From positions 2,085,501 through 2,149,500 of the forward strand of contig NZ_CP033334.1 in NCBI RefSeq assembly GCF_013170705.1: DNA of 64,000 nt, given 5' to 3'. The position numbers were made by a program, and so were the translations under genes. The stretch comes from Mesorhizobium loti (GTDB lineage: Bacteria > Pseudomonadota > Alphaproteobacteria > Rhizobiales > Rhizobiaceae). The notes under the pieces were generated by a model. The model did no database searches and had not been told where the DNA came from. It saw only the letters and a program-made list of their open reading frames with translations. Below, one piece after another: positions 39,911-48,809 of the stretch. Position 1 is the stretch's first letter. Every line of letters starts with the position of its first letter.

Positions 39911-40840
39911 ATGACACCGTCCACAACAAGCCAGCCCATCCGCGTCGCCGCGCTCTACCGGTTTGCCCGGCTCGATGCCTTTGACGAACTGCGCGCGCCG
40001 CTCGCCGCCTTCTGTTGCGGCCGCGGCATCAAGGGCACGTTGCTCCTGGCGCATGAAGGCATCAACGGCACGGTCGCGGGCAGCGAAGCAGCGATCGCCG
40101 AACTGATCGACTATATCGAAGCCATCGACGGGCTGGCGGGCCTCGAGGTCAAGTACAGCGGCGCCGCGGAAATGCCCTTCCATCGCATGAAGGTGCGGCT
40201 GAAGCGCGAGATCGTCACCATGGGCATCGAGACTATCGACCCGGCGACGAGCGCCGGCACCTATGTGGCACCAGCCGATTGGAACGCGCTGATTTCCGAG
40301 CCCGACACGATCGTCATCGACACACGCAACGCCTACGAAGTTTCGATCGGCACCTTCAAGGGCGCGGTCGATCCGGCGACCGCGAGCTTTCGCGAATTCC
40401 CGGCCTGGGTGGAAGCGCATCGAGCCGAACTCGAAGGCCGCAAGGTGGCGATGTTCTGCACCGGCGGCATTCGCTGCGAAAAGGCGACGGCCTACGTGAA
40501 GTCGCTCGGCTTCGAGGACGTGTTCCACCTCAAGGGCGGCATCCTCAAATATCTCGAGGAGGTTCCGGCCGAGCAGAGTCTGTGGCAAGGCGAGTGCTTC
40601 GTCTTCGATGAGCGGGTTTCCGTTTCGCACGGCCTCGCCGAGGGAGACGCGGAACTCTGCCGTGCTTGCCGCCATCCGCTGACGGCAGGCGAGCTGTCGT
40701 CGCCGAAATATGCAGCGGGTATCTCGTGCCCGCATTGCTTCGATGCCCGGTCGGACGAGGACCGTCAGCGTTATGCCGAGCGCCAGCGGCAGGTCGAGCT
40801 CGCCGAGGCGCGGGGCAAGGGGCCGCATATCGGGTCCTGA
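39911..40840 (+). CDS. trhO: tRNA uridine(34) hydroxylase, rhodanese-like
   Basis: A 309-residue protein of the YceA/TrhO family, which uses oxygen to form 5-hydroxyuridine at wobble position 34 of tRNA. The N-terminal acylphosphatase-like domain (KGTLLLAHEGINGTVAG) is followed by the rhodanese domain with the catalytic cysteine in FCTGGIRCEKAT (about residue 180). A Cys pair arrangement CRAC and CPHC at the C-terminus could bind zinc. Length and motif order fit the bacterial family. Confidence 0.93.
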   Translation: MTPSTTSQPIRVAALYRFARLDAFDELRAPLAAFCCGRGIKGTLLLAHEGINGTVAGSEAAIAELIDYIEAIDGLAGLEVKYSGAAEMPFHRMKVRLKREIVTMGIETIDPATSAGTYVAPADWNALISEPDTIVIDTRNAYEVSIGTFKGAVDPATASFREFPAWVEAHRAELEGRKVAMFCTGGIRCEKATAYVKSLGFEDVFHLKGGILKYLEEVPAEQSLWQGECFVFDERVSVSHGLAEGDAELCRACRHPLTAGELSSPKYAAGISCPHCFDARSDEDRQRYAERQRQVELAEARGKGPHIGS

Positions 40841-40960
40841 ACCCAAGGCTCCGGGGCCGCGGCAAAGCGGCGACCTGTCATTGCAATGTCAAGTTCCGGG
40901 ACCTACGTCTTCGGCGTTCGAAACCTGCCCGTTCGGCCGGGCGCATGCTGGAGGCACTGA

Positions 40961-41701
40961 ATGTTCGATCCCAAGAAGCTTCTCGACGATCTGCTCGGCT
41001 CGCAAATTCCCGGCACCAGCGGCACCGTCCGCGACAAGGCGGGCCAGGCTGTGCAGATGGCCAAGGACAATCCGCTTGCGGCCGGCGCGCTCGCGGCCGT
41101 GCTGCTTGGAACTGGCGCCGGGCGTCAGGTGACGGGCACCGCGGTGAAGCTCGGTGGCTTGGCCGCGATCGGTGGTCTCGCCTACAAGGCCTACCAGAAC
41201 TACAAGGCCGGCAATGCTCCGGAGCAGGCGCCCGCGGCCGGCGAACCGGAATTGCTGCCGCCGCCCAAGGACACCGCCTTCCACCCTTCGCAGGCGCCGC
41301 AAGGCGAGGATGAGTTCACGCTGACGCTCGTTCGCGCGATGATCTCGGCGGCCAAGGCCGACGGCCATGTCGACGATGAGGAGCGCAAGAAGATCGCCGG
41401 CAAGCTCAGTCTTGCGGGAATCGGCACCGATGCCGAGAAATTCCTGATGGCGGAGCTGGAAAGCCCGCTCGACCTCGACACGCTGGTCGCGGGTGCCAAG
41501 ACCGACGCGCAGAAGCTCGAACTCTACACCGCATCGCGCCTCACCATCGATCCCGACACACGCGCCGAGCGCGGCTATCTCGACCTGCTGGCCGGCCGGC
41601 TCGGTTTGCCGGACCCTCTGGTCGATCATGTCGAGGCGACGGTTTCGGCGGCCAAGGTTCCGGCTGGCAAGGCGGGCACCTCGCCCAACCCGCGCTGGTA
41701 G
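40961..41701 (+). CDS. DUF533 / TerB-like protein
   Basis: The 246-residue protein starts MFDPKKLLDDLLG, has a Gly/Ala-rich hydrophobic stretch (about residues 38-70, typical of YebE-type inner-membrane proteins), an Ala/Pro linker, and a C-terminal helical domain (about 105-230; VRAMISAAKADGHVDDEERKK), which matches the TerB fold. Family members are envelope-stress or tellurite-associated proteins in other bacteria, but no role is established. Terminator downstream at 41804. Confidence 0.85.
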   Translation: MFDPKKLLDDLLGSQIPGTSGTVRDKAGQAVQMAKDNPLAAGALAAVLLGTGAGRQVTGTAVKLGGLAAIGGLAYKAYQNYKAGNAPEQAPAAGEPELLPPPKDTAFHPSQAPQGEDEFTLTLVRAMISAAKADGHVDDEERKKIAGKLSLAGIGTDAEKFLMAELESPLDLDTLVAGAKTDAQKLELYTASRLTIDPDTRAERGYLDLLAGRLGLPDPLVDHVEATVSAAKVPAGKAGTSPNPRW

Positions 41702-41803
41702 GCCAAAACGGCACAGAGAGCCGTTTACCTTTCGTTAACTCAGGAAGCGCATGATTCTACACAGTCGGATCGGCTTTTCCTCCTCCCAAGCCCGGTTCAG
41801 ATC

Positions 41804-41831
41804 AGGGCGGTCGCCAATGACCGCCCTTTTT
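41804..41831 (+). terminator. Terminator between DUF533 gene and SDR
   Basis: AGGGCGGTC pairs with GACCGCCCT across a GCCAAT loop, followed by TTTTT. It lies 100 bases after the DUF533 stop. Confidence 0.88.
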
Positions 41832-41989
41832 GTCGACCCCTGCCGGGCTTCCTCCGAAAGCGGATTCCAACTTCTCAAGGGCGTGCCCTGGGGCGCTTGC
41901 CATCGCTGCCGTCATTTGCGATGCCTTCTGCCGAGCAAAATCCTGGAAAATCAGTCAGGCGCGCGCGGCGCTGCCGGAGGATATCTGTC

Positions 41990-42745
41990 ATGACCGAGCA
42001 AAAAACCGCCATCGTCACCGGCGCCGGGACGGGTATCGGCAAGAGCGTTGCCACGGCACTGCTCAAGACCGGCTGGAACACCGTGTTCTGCGGCCGCCGC
42101 AAGTCGGTGCTGGATGCCGCCATCGCCGAGGCCGGCCGGACCCCGGCCAGGGCGTTGGCGGTCGCCTGCGACATCAGCAAGGCCGGCGAGGTCGACGACC
42201 TGTTCGAGACGGTGGCGGAAGCCTTCGGCCGCGTCGACCTGCTCTTCAACAATGCCGGCATGGGTTACAAGTCGACGCCGATCGACGAGATCCCGGTCGA
42301 GGTGTGGAACGATATCGTTGGCGTCAATCTCACCGGTTCGTTCCTGTGCGCCCGTGCCGCCTTCGGTGCCATGCGCAAGCAGCGGCCGATGGGCGGCCGC
42401 ATCATCAACAACGGCTCTGTGTCGGCCTACGCGCCGCGACCGGGCTCGGTGCCCTATACAGCGACCAAGCATGCCATCACGGGATTGACGAAGACGCTGG
42501 CGCTCGACGGCCGGCCCTATGACATCGCTTGCGGCCAGATCGACATCGGCAACGCGCTGACCGACATGGCGCAGCCGATGACCGTCGGCGTACCGCAAGC
42601 CAACGGCTCCATCGCCGCCGAAGCGGTAATGGATGTCCAGCGCGTTGCCGACGCCGTCGTGCACATGGCGAGCCTGCCGCTCGACGCCAATGTGCTGTTC
42701 ATGACTGTCATGGCGACCAAGATGCCGTTCGTCGGACGTGGTTGA
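41990..42745 (+). CDS. SDR family oxidoreductase
   Basis: A 251-residue short-chain dehydrogenase with TGAGTGIGKSVA as the nucleotide motif, LLFNNAGMG, NNGSVSAYAPR and the active YTATKHAITGLTKT block. It carries an FCGRRKSVLD turn, pointing to NADP use. GGAGG stands eight bases before the ATG at 41990, which excludes the longer frame beginning at 41897. It lacks a linked regulator. Substrate unknown; the C-terminal QIDIGNALTD segment is common to fabG-like paralogues in rhizobia. Confidence 0.9.
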   Translation: MTEQKTAIVTGAGTGIGKSVATALLKTGWNTVFCGRRKSVLDAAIAEAGRTPARALAVACDISKAGEVDDLFETVAEAFGRVDLLFNNAGMGYKSTPIDEIPVEVWNDIVGVNLTGSFLCARAAFGAMRKQRPMGGRIINNGSVSAYAPRPGSVPYTATKHAITGLTKTLALDGRPYDIACGQIDIGNALTDMAQPMTVGVPQANGSIAAEAVMDVQRVADAVVHMASLPLDANVLFMTVMATKMPFVGRG

Positions 42746-42775
42746 GCCGAGGGCACAGGCAGGGCTCTCGCCACC

Positions 42776-43150
42776 TCATTTTCCCGCCAGTGGTACGCCC
42801 GGCTTGAAGAGCAGAATGGGCCTGATCTCGTAGACGGCGGTCGGATTGACGCGGCGAAGGTCGCGGGCGATCGCGATTGCCTCGTCCCGCGCGGCGCAGT
42901 CCACGACATAGAGGCCGAGCAACTGTTCCTTGGTCTCGGCGAACGGGCCGTCGATGATCACGCCGTCGCCAGGGCCGCGCAAGGTGCAGGCGTCCTGTGT
43001 CGCTCCCAGACGCGCGGACGGTCCTAGAGTGCCTTCCTCATGAAGCCGGGTGTTGATCTTGAGCAGTTCGGCCATCAGGGCCGCGTCTTCCTGCGGCGTC
43101 AGCGCCTTGATCGCGTCTTCCACGTGATAGGCAAGGATTGCATAAAACAT
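42776..43150 (-). CDS. YCII-related protein (DGPF family)
   Basis: A 124-residue protein of the YCII/DGPFAETKE family, with DGPFAETKEQLLGLYVVD and the N-terminal MFYAILAYHVEDA segment. Such proteins are often encoded with extracytoplasmic sigma factors of the ECF41 or ECF42 groups and may be small enzymes, but no sigma factor is adjacent here. Convergent with the SDR, single gene. Confidence 0.85.
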   Translation of the reverse strand: MFYAILAYHVEDAIKALTPQEDAALMAELLKINTRLHEEGTLGPSARLGATQDACTLRGPGDGVIIDGPFAETKEQLLGLYVVDCAARDEAIAIARDLRRVNPTAVYEIRPILLFKPGVPLAGK

Positions 43151-43301
43151 CTAGGGCATCCCGGTTCGATCCTGATCTCGGGACCGTAACCGTTCCAGAC
43201 ATGGACGCACAGTCTTGGCCGTGAGCCTCCGGACGGATCATGACATCGACATGGCGGCCCGCCGCAAGCCATCCGGAAATGGCTCCGGCCTGCCTTGAGG
43301 C

Positions 43302-44486
43302 CTACTTGGCCAGGAACGCCCCGATCCGCTCCAGAGCGCGCAAGATGTTCTCTTCGGAATTGGCGTAGGAGAGCCTGACATAGCCTTCGCCGAGAATGCC
43401 GAAATCGGGGCCGCCGATCAGCGCCACGCCGGCGTCGTCGAGCAGCGCCGAGGCCAGCTTCTTTGCCTTCCAGCCGGTCTTCGACACGTTGGGGAAGGCA
43501 TAGAATGCGCCCTTGGGCGTGATGCAGGAAATGTTTGGCAAGGCGTTCAGGCCCTCGACGACGACCTTCCTGCGGCGGTCGAAGGCGCGCATCATGGTGT
43601 CGACGTCGTCCTGCGGGCCGTCGATGGCGGCGATGCCGGCGAACTGGCTCGGCGCGTTGACGCAGGACCAGCAATTGACCGCCAGCTTGCGCACCTTGTC
43701 GTAGAGATGCGCGCCCTTGTCGCCGTTCGGCCAGATCGACCAGCCCATGCGCCAGCCGGTCATCGCCCAGGTCTTGGACCAGCCATTGAGCACGATCAGC
43801 CGGTCGCGGATCTCGGGATAGCCGAGCAGCGAGCAATGCGTCTCGCCGTCATAGGTCATGACATCGTAGATCTCGTCGGAGAGGATCGCGACATCGGGAT
43901 GCTTCTCCAGTCCCTTGACCAGCTTTTCGATCTCGGCACGCGGCGTGACGCCGCCGGTCGGGTTGGCTGGTGAGTTGAGGATCAAGAGCCTGGTCTTCGG
44001 TGTGATCAGCGCCAGCGTTTCTTCGGCCGAAAAGGCAAAGCCGTTTTCCTCGCGCATCGGCACAGGAATGGGGGCGGCACCGGTGAATTCGATCATCGAG
44101 CGGTAGATGGGAAAGCCCGGATCCGGATAGAGGATTTCCGCGCCGGGCTCGCCGAACATCAGGATGGCGGCGAACATGGTCGGCTTGCCGCCGGGCAGGA
44201 TCATCACCGTCTCGGGCGAAACCTCGACGCCCGTGGTGGTCAGCGTGCGGCGAACCACTGCCTCGCGCGTTGCCAAAAGCCCGTTGGCCGGCGTGTAGCC
44301 GTGGTGGCCGTCACGCAGCGCCTTGATCGCCGCCTCGACGATATGCTGCGGCGTCTTGAAGTCCGGCTGGCCGATGCCGAGATTGACGATGTCGCGGCCC
44401 TGCTGGGCAAGTGCCGTCGCCCTCGCGAGCACCGCGAAGGCATTTTCCTCGCCGAGACGGTCGAAGGCCGAAATCGTGTGGAGCAT
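43302..44486 (-). CDS. Class I/II PLP-dependent aminotransferase
   Basis: A 394-residue fold type I aminotransferase. Motifs include NLGIGQPDFKTP, LILNSPANPTGGV (cofactor and substrate carboxylate), LSDEIYDVM with the pyridine-N aspartate, and the Schiff-base lysine in VLNGWSKTWAMTGWRMGW. The frame runs upstream to 44666 but would overlap the GNAT gene; the ATG at 44486 (MLHTISAFDRL) fits homologues. It may be an aspartate- or aromatic-type transaminase; specificity cannot be read. Divergent from the GNAT gene. Confidence 0.9.
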   Translation of the reverse strand: MLHTISAFDRLGEENAFAVLARATALAQQGRDIVNLGIGQPDFKTPQHIVEAAIKALRDGHHGYTPANGLLATREAVVRRTLTTTGVEVSPETVMILPGGKPTMFAAILMFGEPGAEILYPDPGFPIYRSMIEFTGAAPIPVPMREENGFAFSAEETLALITPKTRLLILNSPANPTGGVTPRAEIEKLVKGLEKHPDVAILSDEIYDVMTYDGETHCSLLGYPEIRDRLIVLNGWSKTWAMTGWRMGWSIWPNGDKGAHLYDKVRKLAVNCWSCVNAPSQFAGIAAIDGPQDDVDTMMRAFDRRRKVVVEGLNALPNISCITPKGAFYAFPNVSKTGWKAKKLASALLDDAGVALIGGPDFGILGEGYVRLSYANSEENILRALERIGAFLAK

Positions 44487-44569
44487 TTTTCCCGTCCATG
44501 TGGTTCTTGCTGTGAGGTCGTGTTTTTGTGAGCTTCGGCCCGCAAAAGTCAAACGGATTGGAGTCTTCG

Positions 44570-45256
44570 GTGTCGGAAAATCTCGCGAATTGGCAGCCAC
44601 GCCCGCGTCCGGAGCGCAAGGCGATCGACGGTCGATATGTCCGGCTTGAACCGCTGAGCGCCGCAAGGCACGGTGATGGGCTATATGAAGCGTCTTCCGT
44701 GTCCGACGTCGACGGCCGCTTCGCCTGGCTGCCCGACTATCCGCCGGAAACCCGCGCCGCCTTCCAACCCTGGCTGGACAAGGTCGAGGCCAGCGAGGAT
44801 CCGCTGTTCTTTGCCGTCATCGACAAGGCCAGCGGCAAGGTCGCCGGACGCCAGACATTGATGCGCATCGATCCCGCTTACGGCGTCATCGAGATCGGCA
44901 ACATCTATTGGGGGCCGCTGATCTCGCGCAAGCCGGGCGCGACGGAAGCGCAGTTCCTGTTCATGAAATATGTCTTCGACGATCTTGGCTATCGCCGCTA
45001 CGAATGGAAATGCAACAACCGCAACGAACCGTCGAAGCGCGCCGCGGAACGGTTCGGCTTCAAGTTCGAGGGCATTTTCCGCCAGCACCTCATCGTCAAG
45101 GGTGAAAACCGCGACACCGCATGGTATTCGATCATCGACAAGGAATGGCCGGCCCTTCGCAACGCCTATGGGGCGTGGCTCGATCCGGCCAATTTCGATG
45201 GCGACGGCCAGCAGACGCGGCGGCTCGAGGATTTTCGCTCGCAGTTCGGGGCGTGA
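44570..45256 (+). CDS. GNAT family N-acetyltransferase (RimJ/RimL-like)
   Basis: A 228-residue protein. GGAG six bases upstream supports the GTG at 44570; another GTG at 44528 is possible. After an extended N-terminus, DGRYVRLEPLSAARHGDGLY opens the acetyltransferase fold, and the acetyl-CoA region includes GVIEIGNIYWG and FLFMKYVFDDLGYRRYEWKC, with NEPSKRAAERFGFKFEG. The closest known relatives acetylate protein N-termini or antibiotics, but substrate is unknown. Confidence 0.87.
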   Translation: MSENLANWQPRPRPERKAIDGRYVRLEPLSAARHGDGLYEASSVSDVDGRFAWLPDYPPETRAAFQPWLDKVEASEDPLFFAVIDKASGKVAGRQTLMRIDPAYGVIEIGNIYWGPLISRKPGATEAQFLFMKYVFDDLGYRRYEWKCNNRNEPSKRAAERFGFKFEGIFRQHLIVKGENRDTAWYSIIDKEWPALRNAYGAWLDPANFDGDGQQTRRLEDFRSQFGA

Positions 45257-45288
45257 GCTGAATTCGGGGCTCAACGGGAGTTTGCCAT

Positions 45289-46260
45289 TTGGCGCATACG
45301 CATTCCCACGACCACAGCGGCCATGATCATGGCAGTGCCGGTCACGTGCACGGCTCTACCGACAAGAAGCGTGTGCTGGTCGCGGCCTGCCTGACGGCAG
45401 GCTTCATGGTTGCGGAAGCGCTTGGCGGCCTCTTCACCGGGTCGCTGGCGCTGCTGGCCGATGCCGGCCACATGCTTGCCGACGCGATCGCGCTCGGCCT
45501 TGCCTGGTATGCCTTCCATCTTGCGGGGCGACCGGCGACCGGACAACTCACCTACGGTTTCGGCCGGGTGAAGACCCTGGTGGCCTACACCAACGGCATC
45601 GCTATCTTCGTCATCGCGCTGTGGATCGTCTACGAGGCGTGGAGGCGCCTGCAAATGCCTGCGCCAGTGCTGGGCGGACCGATGCTGGCGGTGGCGATCC
45701 TCGGCCTCCTGGTCAATGTCGCCTCCTTCCTGGTGCTGCATGGCGGCGACCGCGAGAGCCTCAACATGCGCGGCGCCATCCTGCATGTGCTTGGCGACCT
45801 GCTCGGCTCGGCGGCGGCTATCGTGGCGGCACTGGTGATCCTGGCGACCGGCTGGACGCCGATCGATCCGATCCTGTCGGTGCTGGTCTCGCTGCTGATC
45901 CTGTCGACGGCATGGTCGCTGATGCGCGCCGCCGCCCACGTGCTGCTGGAGGGCGTGCCGCCAACCCTCGACCGGGATCTCATCGCAAGTGATCTCGCGG
46001 TAACGGTGAAGGGCGTGCGCGAAGTGCACCATATGCATATCTGGTCGATCGACGGCTCAAGCAACATGGCCACGCTGCATGCCTGCCTTGACGAGGGCGT
46101 CGACGCGCATCAGGCGGTCAGCACCATAAAGAAGCGGCTTGCCAGCGAGCACGGCATCAGCCATGCCACCGTGGAGCCGGAATTCGACCAATGCGCCGAC
46201 GAGGGCGACGGCCACGATCACGGGCACGATGCGGCCCCGCATCACGACCACCACCACTAG
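45289..46260 (+). CDS. Cation diffusion facilitator (Zn/Cd/Co efflux)
   Basis: A 323-residue CDF transporter with six transmembrane segments between about residues 28 and 215. The two HxxxD ion sites are in DAGHMLADAIAL and HVLGDLLGSAAA. The N- and C-termini are histidine-rich (HTHSHDHSGHDHGSAGHVHG; HDHGHDAAPHHDHHH), typical of zinc transporters such as ZitB or CzcD. It moves the ion out of the cytosol by proton antiport. GGAG precedes the TTG start. The nearby 70-residue membrane protein and denD follow on the same strand. Confidence 0.92.
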   Translation: MAHTHSHDHSGHDHGSAGHVHGSTDKKRVLVAACLTAGFMVAEALGGLFTGSLALLADAGHMLADAIALGLAWYAFHLAGRPATGQLTYGFGRVKTLVAYTNGIAIFVIALWIVYEAWRRLQMPAPVLGGPMLAVAILGLLVNVASFLVLHGGDRESLNMRGAILHVLGDLLGSAAAIVAALVILATGWTPIDPILSVLVSLLILSTAWSLMRAAAHVLLEGVPPTLDRDLIASDLAVTVKGVREVHHMHIWSIDGSSNMATLHACLDEGVDAHQAVSTIKKRLASEHGISHATVEPEFDQCADEGDGHDHGHDAAPHHDHHH

Positions 46261-46349
46261 GTTCGATCCGTTTGATATCGATCGGCCTTGCCTCAGGAGT
46301 TCCACAGTTTGAAAGCCAGCCCGACGAACGCCTGCTGTCCCGGTGCAGC

Positions 46350-46562
46350 ATGATGGACCGCGACACCAGGAACGCGGCCATTGCCGCGCTGTGGATCATG
46401 CTTCTGTTCGGCATCGCGGCCTTCTACCTGCCGACGGTGATGCTGGCACTGGGCAGTCTTTCGACCGTGCTGGCCGGCATCTTCGGCATCGTTTTCGTGC
46501 TGGCGTTTTTCCTCGTGTTCTGGCTGCGCGCGCGCAGCCAGCGCAAAAATCAGGGCAAGTAA
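46350..46562 (+). CDS. Small two-span membrane protein
   Basis: A 70-residue protein with two transmembrane segments (IAALWIMLLFGIAAFY and LAGIFGIVFVLAFFLVFWL) and a basic C-terminus (RARSQRKNQGK). The ATG at 46350, followed at once by a second ATG, is chosen; a longer upstream frame overlaps the transporter. The RBS is weak. It sits 90 bases after the CDF gene and 12 before the epimerase-like gene. No function is recognised. Confidence 0.7.
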   Translation: MMDRDTRNAAIAALWIMLLFGIAAFYLPTVMLALGSLSTVLAGIFGIVFVLAFFLVFWLRARSQRKNQGK

Positions 46563-46574
46563 GGGATATCTGAC

Positions 46575-47552
46575 ATGCGCATTCTGATCACTGGCGCCGC
46601 GGGTATGGTCGGCCGCAAGCTCATCGCCAGGCTGGCCAAGGACGGCATGCTGCGCGGCAAAAAGATCACGGCGCTCGATTTGCATGACATCGTGCCACCG
46701 CAGGCCCCGGCCATGGACGGCGTCAGCATCGACACCCATACCGGCGACCTTGCGGAGGCGGGCGCCGCCGAGAGCCTGGTCGCGTCGCGACCGGATGTCG
46801 TCTTCCATCTCGCCGGCATCGTGTCGGGCGAGGCGGAAGCGAATTTCGATCTTGGCTACCGCGTCAATCTCGACGGTACGCGCGCGCTGTTCGATGCCAT
46901 CCGCCTGGCGAGTTTTGCGCCACGCGTCGTCTTCACCTCGTCGATCGCGGTGTTCGGCGCGCCGTTCCCGGATGTCATCCCCGACGAGTTCCATCCGACG
47001 CCGCTGACCTCCTATGGCACGCAGAAGCAGATGAGCGAGGCGCTGCTGGCAGACTATTCCAGGCGCGGCTTCTTCGACGGCATCGGGATCCGGCTGCCGA
47101 CGATCTGCGTGCGGCCCGGCAAGCCGAACAAGGCGGCCTCCGGCTTCTTCTCCGGCATCATCCGCGAGCCGTTGAGCGGCCAGGAGGCGATCCTGCCGGT
47201 GCCGCGCTCGGTCGTGCATACCCATGCCAGTCCGCGCTCGGCGGTGAATTTCCTGATCCATGCGGCCGAGATCGAAGGTGCCGCCGTCGGACCGCGCCGC
47301 AACCTGACGATGCCTGGCGTCGGCGTCACCGTCGGCGAGCAGATCGAGGCGCTGGAGCGCATCGCCGGGCCGAAGACGGCAGGCCTGATCCGCGAGGTGC
47401 CGGACGAGACGATCTGGGCGATCGTCAAGGGCTGGCCGACCCGCTTCGAGGCAAGACGCTCACGAGAACTCGGCTTCAGCGCCGAGAAGAGTTTTGACGA
47501 GATCATCCAGGCGCATATCGAGGATGAGCTGGGCGGCAAGATTCCCGGTTAG
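46575..47552 (+). CDS. denD: NAD-dependent epimerase/dehydratase, D-erythronate dehydrogenase-like
   Basis: A 325-residue extended SDR. The Rossmann motif is LITGAAGMVGRKL, with VVFHLAGIVSGEAEANFDLGYR not exceeding a family block, VVFTSSIAVFG with the catalytic serine, and SYGTQKQMSEALL with Tyr-x3-Lys. GIRLPTICVRPGKPNKAASG marks the DenD group, which oxidises D-erythronate at C2. It is not next to other erythronate genes (otnK, otnC), so the physiological substrate is uncertain. Same strand as the CDF transporter, with 12 bases after the small membrane gene. Confidence 0.85.
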   Translation: MRILITGAAGMVGRKLIARLAKDGMLRGKKITALDLHDIVPPQAPAMDGVSIDTHTGDLAEAGAAESLVASRPDVVFHLAGIVSGEAEANFDLGYRVNLDGTRALFDAIRLASFAPRVVFTSSIAVFGAPFPDVIPDEFHPTPLTSYGTQKQMSEALLADYSRRGFFDGIGIRLPTICVRPGKPNKAASGFFSGIIREPLSGQEAILPVPRSVVHTHASPRSAVNFLIHAAEIEGAAVGPRRNLTMPGVGVTVGEQIEALERIAGPKTAGLIREVPDETIWAIVKGWPTRFEARRSRELGFSAEKSFDEIIQAHIEDELGGKIPG

Positions 47553-47560
47553 GAGTTTGA

Positions 47561-47580
47561 CATCCCATTCTTACGGGATG
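47561..47580. terminator. Short convergent hairpin
   Basis: CATCCC and GGGATG pair around an eight-base loop between the converging denD and NicO genes. No strong T run; probably a weak bidirectional terminator. Confidence 0.5.
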
Positions 47581-47588
47581 GGGATGGC

Positions 47589-48809
47589 CTAGACGCTGCC
47601 GGTCAGGCTGGCTGACAAAAGCAGCAACCCGAACAGGAAGACAAAGGCGGCGCCGCCGATCTCGACGATCGAATGGATGCGGTTGCCCATGCGGCCATCG
47701 CCGGCGAAATACACCGCCCAGTTCTTGGCGGTCACGGCAAGCGTTGCCAACGCCGAGACGGTGATGGCGGTGCCCAGCGACATTGCCAGCACCGACAGCA
47801 GGCCGCCGAGCCAGAGTCCGTTGAGCAGCGCGAAGCTGAGCACGATCAGCGCGCCGGAGCAGGGGCGGATGCCGACGGCCGCCACCGCCGACCAGGCGGT
47901 GCGCCAGTCGAAGCGGTCGCCCGACAGCAGCGCCGGATCGGGCGCATGCGAGTGGCCGCAGGTTTCGCAGACCTCGCCATCCGCATGATCGTGATGCGCA
48001 TGATCGTGGGCGCCGTGATCGTGATGGGGGTCATGCGCGGCGTGGTCGTGCGAATGGTCATGAACATGGTCGTGATCGTCATGTACCTTGAGCGCGTGCG
48101 AATGGGCATGCGCCGAATGGCCGTGGGCCGCATGCGAATGATCGGCATGGGAATGGCCCGCGTGAGAATGCCCTGCATGGGAGTGGCCACCATGCGAATG
48201 CCCGGCGTGAGCGGCCGACAGGCTGTAGGCGGGCGCCCTGCCGAACAGGCGCAGGATGGACGGGCCGAGCTTGCGCCACAACAGCCAGGCGCCGAACAGG
48301 GTGACCAGGGCAAAGCTCATGATCTCCATGAACCAGGCCGCGTCTGTCATCGAGATGGTGGTGCCGCGCAGGACGAAATAGGCGAGCAGCATGACCACGA
48401 TCGCCGTCAGGCCCTGCAGCAGGGCGGAGACGAAGGACAACAGGATGCCGCGCCGCAGCGCCACTTCATTGGCGACCATGTAGGACGAGATCACCGCCTT
48501 GCCGTGGCCGGGGCCGGCGGCATGGAAAATGCCATAGGCGAAGGACAGGCCGATCAGGATCCAGATCTTGCTGCCATCCTGGCGCATCGCTTTCATGGCG
48601 CCCGCGAGAGCGCGGTAGAATTCCTGCTGCCGCAGGTTGATCCACATCAGGATGTGGGCGAACGGACCGGTGGTCGGCGCCATGCCGTCATTGACGCCGA
48701 TGCCAAGTGAACTCTGGGCGTGCGCGGCGCTGGCGAAATGCATCGCGGCAAAGGTGAGGGCCAACAGGCCGAATGCCAAACGCAGGGACGGTTTCGTCAC
48801 CGGCTTCAT
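47589..48809 (-). CDS. NicO-family nickel/cobalt transporter with His-rich loop
   Basis: A 406-residue membrane protein of the NicO/RcnA group. A signal-like N-terminus is followed by transmembrane segments (about 85-105, 125-150, 165-185) with FAYGIFHAAGPGHGKA and ALLQGLTAIVVMLLAYFVL, a hydrophilic loop of about 95 residues that is nearly half histidine (about 195-290), and three further spans with GIRPCSGALIVLSFALLNG. Related proteins export or import Ni/Co; the direction is not evident. Its start overlaps the stop of the DUF1007 gene by four bases (ATGA), giving a coupled pair. Confidence 0.9.
   Translation of the reverse strand: MKPVTKPSLRLAFGLLALTFAAMHFASAAHAQSSLGIGVNDGMAPTTGPFAHILMWINLRQQEFYRALAGAMKAMRQDGSKIWILIGLSFAYGIFHAAGPGHGKAVISSYMVANEVALRRGILLSFVSALLQGLTAIVVMLLAYFVLRGTTISMTDAAWFMEIMSFALVTLFGAWLLWRKLGPSILRLFGRAPAYSLSAAHAGHSHGGHSHAGHSHAGHSHADHSHAAHGHSAHAHSHALKVHDDHDHVHDHSHDHAAHDPHHDHGAHDHAHHDHADGEVCETCGHSHAPDPALLSGDRFDWRTAWSAVAAVGIRPCSGALIVLSFALLNGLWLGGLLSVLAMSLGTAITVSALATLAVTAKNWAVYFAGDGRMGNRIHSIVEIGGAAFVFLFGLLLLSASLTGSV

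Noticed and set aside
47989..48220. Repetitive CATG/GCATGCGAATGG-like DNA, possibly CRISPR or satellite.
   Set aside because: It encodes the His-rich loop of NicO; repeat units are irregular and there are no spacers.
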